Assembly (NCBI RefSeq): GCF_003481985.1
Contig: NZ_QUMD01000006.1
Location: forward strand, 62,001-126,000
Source of the DNA: Clostridium sp. OF09-36
Lineage (GTDB): Bacteria; Bacillota; Clostridia; Lachnospirales; Lachnospiraceae
Reading direction: 5' to 3'
Length of the DNA stretch: 64,000 nucleotides
A program made the translations under genes and the position numbers. The notes under the pieces were generated by a model, which worked only from the letters and a program-made list of their open reading frames with translations, did not search any database and was not told where the DNA came from. Below, piece after piece: positions 58,582 through 64,000 of the stretch (positions are counted from its first letter, which is position 1; each line of letters opens with the position of its first letter).

Positions 58582-58743
58582 ATGAAAAATATAAAGTATG
58601 AAAGCGATCAGCCGCTTGCAAGGCTGGAACCTGGCGATAAGGCGATCATCCGTGTTACACATTTTCCTTTCGCCCGGGAGAATGATAAGGAAAGATATAA
58701 GAATGTGCCTGCAGGAGATAGATTCTATGAGAAAGAAAAATAA
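58582..58743 (+). CDS. small hypothetical protein, 53 residues
   Basis: The start is ATG behind AGAGGAAAAGA, and the product is charged (LARLEPGDKAIIRVTHFPFA). It overlaps the next gene start by 17 bp. A competing frame over the same DNA has no ribosome site, so this one is preferred. No family recognised. Confidence 0.45.
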   Translation: MKNIKYESDQPLARLEPGDKAIIRVTHFPFARENDKERYKNVPAGDRFYEKEK

Positions 58744-59401
58744 TAAAACCATTACCGCGATCGGCATGGCTGCACTGCTGACAGCAGCAGGCGTGATCAC
58801 TGCCTGCGCGGCGCAGTCCCCGACCATTGTTGCAGGAAGCAGCACGGCGCAGGCCGAAGCAGAACAGCCGGGACCAGGAACAGCAGGAAGCCAGGAGGAG
58901 AGCGCGCAGGCACCGATCTGGGGCAGCATTACGAGTGTGAATGGAAGCAGCATTGACTTAAACTGCCCGTCCGGCAGCATGATCGAGGGCGATGTCATTG
59001 TACAGATTTCCGGTGATACGCTGATCCTCGATGGGGAGAACGGCTATCCGGTTGACTTAAAAGATCTTCAGGAAGGCGATACCGTATACGCCTACATCGG
59101 ACCGGCCATGACCATGAGCCTGCCGCCGCAGACAAGCGGTGAGGTCCTTATTGCAAAGATTCCGGCGGATATGAAAGCGCCGGAGTACATCACTGTAAAA
59201 TCCATGACAGCAGACGCGGACGGAAACTGGAAGCTGGTTTCCACTGCAGGTACAGAGTACGCGGTAGCAGCAGACTGCCGCATCATGCCATACCTGACCA
59301 GACAGATTGTTTCCCTGGAAGATGTGGCACAGGGCAGTAACCTGCTTGTCTGGAGCAATGCCGAGAACCAGGCACAGAAGCTGGTATTGTTCGCGAGATA
59401 G
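58727..59401 (+). CDS. predicted lipoprotein with OB-like domain
   Basis: This 224-residue protein has a signal peptide ending in a lipobox-like ITAC (Cys27), then a low-complexity linker (about 28-65). A beta-rich domain follows (IWGSITSVNGSSIDLNCPSG, GDVIVQISGDTLIL, LQEGDTVYAYIGPAMTMSLP), the pattern of small OB/stress-type modules seen in clostridial lipoproteins. The ATG at 58727 follows GCAGGAGATAGATTCT. The role is probably binding at the cell surface; the ligand is unknown. Confidence 0.7.
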   Translation: MRKKNNKTITAIGMAALLTAAGVITACAAQSPTIVAGSSTAQAEAEQPGPGTAGSQEESAQAPIWGSITSVNGSSIDLNCPSGSMIEGDVIVQISGDTLILDGENGYPVDLKDLQEGDTVYAYIGPAMTMSLPPQTSGEVLIAKIPADMKAPEYITVKSMTADADGNWKLVSTAGTEYAVAADCRIMPYLTRQIVSLEDVAQGSNLLVWSNAENQAQKLVLFAR

Positions 59402-59541
59402 AAGGGAACGGATTTGACCGGAAAACAGAATGAAATGTCCTGTGCGCAAGCGATGATTGCGGCAGGGCATTTTCTGTATGAATCTGTTTGGCGGCAGTCT
59501 TACACAGAAAGATATCTATTGGAAATGGAGGAGATCAGAGT

Positions 59542-61179
59542 ATGAAAAAACAGATATTGATGATGGCGGCAGCGGTGATGGCGGCATCCTGCATGGCAGG
59601 AGGATGCGGAAAAAAAGCAGCGAGTGTGGAGCGGATCTCCGGCGAGGAACGGAATCATGATGCGGATCCGGCTGCGCAGGAACCGGAATCCGGGACGGAT
59701 GCAGAGGAAGTGCCGGAGTCAGAATCTGACAGACAGAACGAAACTTCCGGGACAATCCTCTTAGAGATTCCGGCAGAGTACGACGGAGAGTGGGAGGATG
59801 GAAAATCCCTGATTTCCGTGAAAACATCTCAGGTGCATCTTCTGGATGAGAACCACCCGGAATTGCAGAAATCCCTGGATGCGCTGAATCAGAAGAATCT
59901 GGATGCACAGAAGGCATTTCTGGAGGAGAACCGGGAAGATGCCCGCATGATGTACCAGACCAATCCGGAGATGATGGAAAACAATGGCTGGGAGTCGGAA
60001 CTCACCGTAACGGCGGTCCGGGCAGCTGAAAGGGTTCTCTGCCTGATGCAGACGGAATATACCTGGCTTGGCGGCGCGCATCCATATACTTATATCACAG
60101 GAATCACGTATGATACAAAAACGGGAGAAGAATTGTCTCTGGAGGATATTGCGGCTGATTACGATGGAATTTATGATTATGTCTGCACAAAACTGCCGGA
60201 AGAGAACGACCCGGATATGTTTTTTGAAGGGTATGAGGACACTGTAAAAGCCATGTTTTACGGTGAAAACGCGGATTACAGTTCGATACGCTGGTTCCTT
60301 ACCGACGAAGGGGTAACCATCTGGTTTAACCAGTATGACATTGCGCCATATGCGGCAGGACCAGTCAGCGTAGAAATTCCTTTTGCGGAAGGACTGGTAA
60401 AACAGCAGTATGGCACACAGAAAACCTCCTATGTAAAAGAACTTCCGGAGAATGGAACCGCAGACGTGGATGTGGATGGCGACGGAAAAAAAGAATCTGT
60501 GAGCTATACGGTGGATCGCGATGAATATGGAAACGGAGGAGCCATCACGGTGACCTGCGGTGATACTTCTTACAGTACCGCTTTCCTGATGGAGCAGGAT
60601 TACGGCGCTTCCGGCGGCTATTCCTCGGAAGGCTGTATCCTTCATACGGAAGAAGGGAAAACGTATCTGTATCTGCAGCATCAGGACGATAATGACATCC
60701 GCTATCTGAATCTTTTTGACCTGAGCACCGGAACGCCGGTCTATCTGACATACTGCGGCCGTGCGTGGTATGATTCTCCGATCACGGACCCGGAGCATTT
60801 CATTTTGTGGGATTGGGAAGATGTTCTTGGAACCTACAGCGCATACCGGATCTACCATGTGGGAGAGGATGGCGTACCTGCAAGCGATGGCACGCTCTTC
60901 CGTCTTGGCCCGGTCAGCCGGGAAAATCCGATCGTGCTGGTATCTACCCGCGATCTTGAGGTGACGGTAGTGGAGAAAAACGCGGAAAAACCGGAAACCA
61001 TTCCGTCTGGCAGTTCCTTTACCATTACCGGTACGGATGGCATGAGCTTCGTGGAAGCAGAGCTGGATGATGGACGCACCTGCCGGATCCCGGTACGAAA
61101 AGGGGATGGCGAATGGGAGTGGAAGATTAACGGTGTCAGTGAGTACGACTGTTTTGAACAGATTCCTTATGCCGGATAG
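59542..61179 (+). CDS. lipoprotein with DUF4163/DUF3298 (RsiV-like) domain
   Basis: This 545-residue protein has a lipobox MAGGC (Cys22), an acidic linker and a DUF4163/DUF3298-type region (about 70-280). That region is marked by TEYTWLGGAHPYTYITGITY, TGEELSLEDI and GVTIWFNQYDIAPYAAGP. A calcium-like NGTADVDVDGDGKKESVSY segment and a C-terminal SH3-like domain follow. The DUF3298 fold is that of RsiV, the lysozyme-sensing anti-sigma factor, but no membrane helix or sigma-binding part is present, so it is probably a surface binding protein. The start is ATG at 59542 behind GGAGGAGATCAGAGT. Confidence 0.8.
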   Translation: MKKQILMMAAAVMAASCMAGGCGKKAASVERISGEERNHDADPAAQEPESGTDAEEVPESESDRQNETSGTILLEIPAEYDGEWEDGKSLISVKTSQVHLLDENHPELQKSLDALNQKNLDAQKAFLEENREDARMMYQTNPEMMENNGWESELTVTAVRAAERVLCLMQTEYTWLGGAHPYTYITGITYDTKTGEELSLEDIAADYDGIYDYVCTKLPEENDPDMFFEGYEDTVKAMFYGENADYSSIRWFLTDEGVTIWFNQYDIAPYAAGPVSVEIPFAEGLVKQQYGTQKTSYVKELPENGTADVDVDGDGKKESVSYTVDRDEYGNGGAITVTCGDTSYSTAFLMEQDYGASGGYSSEGCILHTEEGKTYLYLQHQDDNDIRYLNLFDLSTGTPVYLTYCGRAWYDSPITDPEHFILWDWEDVLGTYSAYRIYHVGEDGVPASDGTLFRLGPVSRENPIVLVSTRDLEVTVVEKNAEKPETIPSGSSFTITGTDGMSFVEAELDDGRTCRIPVRKGDGEWEWKINGVSEYDCFEQIPYAG

Positions 61180-61229
61180 AGGAGGAAAGGCGCACCGTAA
61201 CAAAAAAGAGCGAAAGGACAGAGAATACG

Positions 61230-62045
61230 ATGAAATTACGCGCAGATTTTCATACACACACAACTTACTGTGACGGAAAGAGCACACCGCGCCAGATGGT
61301 GGAGGCGGCGTACCGCATGGGACTGACGGATCTTGGGATTTCCGGCCATGCGGATTATTCCATGTGGGAACCGGGGTTTGGCATGTCCGATGAGGCGCTT
61401 GCCGCGTATAAGCAGGAACTCGAAGCACTGCGGGAAGAGTATGCCGGAAAAATCAATCTTTATATCGGGATTGAACTCGACACGCTGGGACCGGTGCAGC
61501 AGGCGGAATACGCCATCGGATCCACGCACAGTGTCTTAAAAGACGGGCATCTGGTAACGGTGGATGATACGGAGGAAAAGCTGGTCTGTGCGGTGGAAAC
61601 ACTCTGGAACGGCGACTGGTATGCGTTCGCGAGAGATTACTATGAGCTGGAAGCAACGGTTTACGATAAACTTCACTGCGACTGGGTCGGCCATTTTGAC
61701 CTGCTCACCAAATTCAATGAGGGCTATAAGCATTTCAATGAAACGAAAGATGCCTACCTCGAACCAGCGCTCGCTGCCATGAAAAAGTTAAACAGCCAGG
61801 GACTCCCGTTTGAAATCAACACCGGAGCCATGTCCCGCGGCTACCGCACCGCGCCGTACCCGAACCCGGTTCTGTTAAAAGAACTTCACGCCATGGGCGG
61901 TCGCATCATAATCAATTCCGACAGCCACAGCGCAGACACCATCGCCTACGCCTTCGATCAGGCTCAGAAACTTGCCTATGACTGCGGCTTCCGCAAGGTA
62001 ACGGTATTAACTCCACAAGGATTTCAGGAGATTCCGTTAGAATAA
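61230..62045 (+). CDS. PHP-family histidinol-phosphatase
   Basis: This 271-residue PHP enzyme has metal-binding motifs ADFHTHTTYCDG, GISGHADYS, IELDTLGP, STHSV, GHFDLL and SDSHSAD, in family order. The length and EINTGAMSRGYR are typical of HisJ/HisK-type histidinol-phosphatases, which catalyse the penultimate step of histidine synthesis. No other his gene is nearby. Related PHP phosphoesterases cannot be excluded. The start follows a GAAAGGACAGAGAATACG ribosome site. Confidence 0.9.
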   Translation: MKLRADFHTHTTYCDGKSTPRQMVEAAYRMGLTDLGISGHADYSMWEPGFGMSDEALAAYKQELEALREEYAGKINLYIGIELDTLGPVQQAEYAIGSTHSVLKDGHLVTVDDTEEKLVCAVETLWNGDWYAFARDYYELEATVYDKLHCDWVGHFDLLTKFNEGYKHFNETKDAYLEPALAAMKKLNSQGLPFEINTGAMSRGYRTAPYPNPVLLKELHAMGGRIIINSDSHSADTIAYAFDQAQKLAYDCGFRKVTVLTPQGFQEIPLE

Positions 62046-62051
62046 AAAATA

Positions 62052-62097
62052 AGAGCAGATTCTATTTGATATGATCGATAGAATCTGCTCTCGTTTT
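62052..62097. terminator. bidirectional terminator between convergent genes
   Basis: AGAGCAGATTCTAT (62052-62065) and ATAGAATCTGCTCT (62078-62091) pair perfectly over a 12-base loop, with CGTTTTT to the right and AAAAAT to the left. It separates the histidinol-phosphatase and symporter genes. Confidence 0.9.
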
Positions 62098-62105
62098 TAT
62101 TTCAG

Positions 62106-63501
62106 CTAGGCATTCTTGCCTTCCGTTTCAAAATATTCTTTTGTCAGTTTAAATACTGTTCCGGACAGCAGGAACACACCAATCAGGTTCGGGATCGCCA
62201 TCAGTCCATTGAAGGTATCCGCGATGCTCCATAACAGTCCCAGATCTACGGTCGCGCCTAAGATCGCAACCAGGGAGTAAGCTACCATGAATGTTGATGA
62301 CCTTCTCATCGAAGATGAACTCAATACACCGCGCGCCGTAAAGACCCCATCCGATAATGGTGGAGAAGGCGAAGCAGCACATGGACACTGCGGTGAAGAT
62401 GGATACCCAGCTTCCGTAGGTGGAGGTAAAGCCGGAGATGGTCAGTTCTGCGCCGGCAGCCTGTCCGTAGGTTACCGGAACGCCGCTGCACAGGATAACC
62501 AGAGCAGTCAGCGTACAGATGACGATGGTATCGGTGAACACCTCAAAGATACCGAAGAAGCCCTGCTTGACCGGTTTTTTGGTATCTGCGCAGGCATGGG
62601 CGATGGATCCGGTACCAAGACCGGCCTCGTTGGAGAAGATGCCGCGGGATACGCCGCGCTTCATACTTGTGAAGAAGCTTCCGATGATGCCTCCGGTTAC
62701 CGCCTGCGGGTTGAACGCGCCCTCAAAGATCATGGAGAACACGAGCGGGATGCGGCTTGCGTGGAGCAGTACCACGCCGAGAGCAAGCAGGATGTAGAGA
62801 AGCGCCATGAACGGAACCAGTTTCTCAGCCACGTTTCCGATACGCTTAACGCCGCCAAGAAGCACAAGGCCTACCAGAAAGGCAAGAATGATGCCGATCA
62901 CAAGGCAGACAACCGGCTTTGTCTGGTCGTTGATGAGCTGGTAGTTCTCTAACGCAGAGTTGATTGCAGTGGTGATGGTGTTAACCTGGGTTGCGTTTCC
63001 GGTTCCGAATACGGTCAGAACACCGAAAGTGGAAAACAGAACAGCAAGCCAGTTCCATTTTGGTCCGAGACCATTCTTGATGTAGTACATCGGTCCGCCG
63101 ACCAGATCTCCGTTTTTGTTTCTCTCACGGAAGTGGACAGCGAGTGTCACCTCAGCGAATTTGGTGCACATGCCAAGAGCCGCGGAAACCCACATCCAGA
63201 AGACGGCACCCGGGCCGCCAATGGCGATCGCGCCTGCGACACCGGCAATGTTTCCGGTTCCAACGGTAGCAGCCAGAGCTGTGCAGACTGCCTGGAACGG
63301 AGTCATGGCACCGTCGGAAGCATCGCGTTTGCGGAAAATGCGTCCGATGGTCACACGGATGGCATAAGGGAATTTGCGGATCTGCAGAAAGCGCAGGCCA
63401 AAGCTTAAGTAAAGGCCAACACCAATGATACAGATCATGGCAGGAACTCCCCAGATGAAGTTGTTGATCACATTATTAATGGATTCGATCGTGTTTAACA
63501 T
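62106..63501 (-). CDS. alanine/glycine:cation symporter, AGCS family (frame break near 62291)
   Basis: The restored product is about 464 residues with roughly ten membrane segments. AGCS features include MTPFQAVCTALAATVGTGNI, GIFSNEAGLGTGSIAHA and PMYYIKNGLGPKW. The frame ends ...DEKVINI-HGSLL at 62149, while FMVAYSLVAILGATVDLGL continues in the next frame from about 62290 to 62106. Either one extra base or two missing T near 62290-62293 would explain this. The start is behind AAAGGTATCCCT. Such proteins co-import alanine or glycine with Na+ or H+. Confidence 0.9.
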
Positions 63502-63609
63502 AGGGATACCTTTCTTTTGTCAGAATAAAAAAATCATACCATAATATAGAAGAAATGTACACAAAAAACGCGGTCTGTGCTGAGAAACGAAAAAAATAAA
63601 GTGAAAAAA
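63502..63609. other. leader of the symporter gene
   Basis: This short AT-rich spacer between mntP and the symporter should hold the symporter promoter. No other element is recognised. Confidence 0.4.
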
Positions 63610-63639
63610 AGCACCGGCTCTTTTAGAAGAACAGGTGCT
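63608..63639 (-). terminator. terminator of mntP
   Basis: On the minus strand AGCACC (63639-63634) pairs with GGTGCT (63615-63610), followed by TTTTTT. The hairpin overlaps the mntP stop codon at 63623-63625. Confidence 0.75.
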
Positions 63640-64000
63640 CCATGAGGATTTTGAAGCCGATCAGAATCAGAATGATGCCGCCGGTCCGTTCTGCCCTGGA
63701 TTTGTAGCGTGCTCCAAACGCGGTGCCGACCTTGACTCCGATCACGGAAATAAAAAAGGTGGTGCATCCGATAAAGGCAATTGCCGGAAAAATCCGTACT
63801 TCCAGAAATGCGAAGGTGACGCCGACCGCCAGCGCGTCGATGCTTGTTGCGATGGCGAGCAGCAGCATGGTCCTCACATCCACAGACGCGTCGCAGGATT
63901 CGGTGTCCTGTTCCAGGGATTCTTTGACCATGTTAAAGCCAATGATGCCAAGCAGGATGAACGCAATCCAGTGGTCATAGGTTTTGATGGCACCCTGAAA
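63623..64000 (-). CDS. mntP: manganese efflux pump MntP (C-terminal part, runs off window)
   Basis: The 125 residues seen include HWIAFILLGIIGFNMVKES, TSIDALAVGVTFAFL and ARYKSRAERTGGIILILIG, the second half of the LysE-superfamily MntP exporter. Asp in TSIDALAVG is a conserved transport residue. The 5' end lies beyond 64000, so the start and any manganese riboswitch cannot be seen. The protein exports Mn2+ across the membrane. Confidence 0.92.
   Translation of the reverse strand, partial: FQGAIKTYDHWIAFILLGIIGFNMVKESLEQDTESCDASVDVRTMLLLAIATSIDALAVGVTFAFLEVRIFPAIAFIGCTTFFISVIGVKVGTAFGARYKSRAERTGGIILILIGFKILMEHLFF

Noticed and set aside
59761..61428. Long minus-strand open frame of 555 codons
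   Set aside because: It lies opposite the RsiV-like lipoprotein, whose signal, lipobox and domain motifs are clear; the minus frame has no motif or ribosome site.
62287..62952. Plus-strand frame opposite the symporter
   Set aside because: It mirrors a well-recognised membrane transporter and has a composition (Gly/Asp/Glu-rich) typical of antisense shadows.
1..64000. CRISPR arrays, tRNA and rRNA genes
   Set aside because: No regularly spaced repeat-spacer array or cloverleaf/rRNA sequence was seen; the 32-bp, 84-bp and iteron repeats are contiguous or lack unique spacers of CRISPR type.

Overview
The window looks like chromosome of a gut Lachnospiraceae-type Firmicute (Blautia/Ruminococcus/Dorea-like). 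The grounds are moderate GC with AT-rich spacers, AGGAGG-type ribosome sites, TTG/GTG starts, SpaA/Cna-B surface proteins with a class B sortase, and a mobilisation backbone typical of that group. This is inference from gene content; no rRNA or tRNA gene is visible.

Region 1 (about 1-12,400) is an integrative mobilisable element. A minus-strand cargo operon encodes an ABC exporter (ATPase plus two permeases) with its histidine kinase and LuxR-type response regulator. The backbone follows: a zinc-finger protein, a helix-turn-helix protein, a Cys-rich small protein, an IncQ/RSF1010-like oriT hairpin, DUF3847 protein, MobA/MobL relaxase, CHC2 zinc-finger protein, VirE-type ATPase, a cluster of GGTTGAC iterons, a TnpW-like protein and a large serine recombinase. 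Just beyond the recombinase is the 3' remnant of a gene the element appears to have split.

Region 2 (12.4-18.8 kb) holds a small membrane protein, a HipBA toxin-antitoxin pair with a clear palindromic operator, a YaiI/YqxD protein, a DEDDh exonuclease, and a complete IS605-type transposon (TnpA, TnpB and a predicted omega RNA end).

Region 3 (18.8-57.3 kb) is the most unusual part. A tyrosine recombinase lies at the left end, next to tandem 84-bp and 23-bp repeats. Then come two winged-helix, replication-relaxation-like proteins (20.4 and 52.3 kb) bracketing secreted and surface genes: a CLec/DUF6273-like protein, an acidic secreted protein, a GLUG/cell-wall-binding adhesin, a DUF4143 ATPase with four 32-bp-phased operators, a transglutaminase-like enzyme, a giant SpaA adhesin of about 5,095 residues, a membrane partner, unknown Cys-rich proteins, sortase B and an NlpC/P60 hydrolase. 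I read this as a mobile island built round a giant adhesin and its export, anchoring and cross-linking enzymes. No type IV secretion genes are visible.

Region 4 (57.3-64 kb) looks like ordinary chromosome: one or two tiny hydrophobic peptides, a HAD phosphatase, two lipoproteins, a PHP-family histidinol phosphatase, an alanine:cation symporter and part of MntP.

A caution applies throughout. At least 15 single-base-type frame breaks, mostly one missing base in a short mononucleotide run, interrupt ten otherwise well-preserved genes of unrelated function. Restoring one base at each gives full-length proteins, so sequencing or assembly indels are more likely than decay. Genes are annotated at their restored extents, with the breaks listed.
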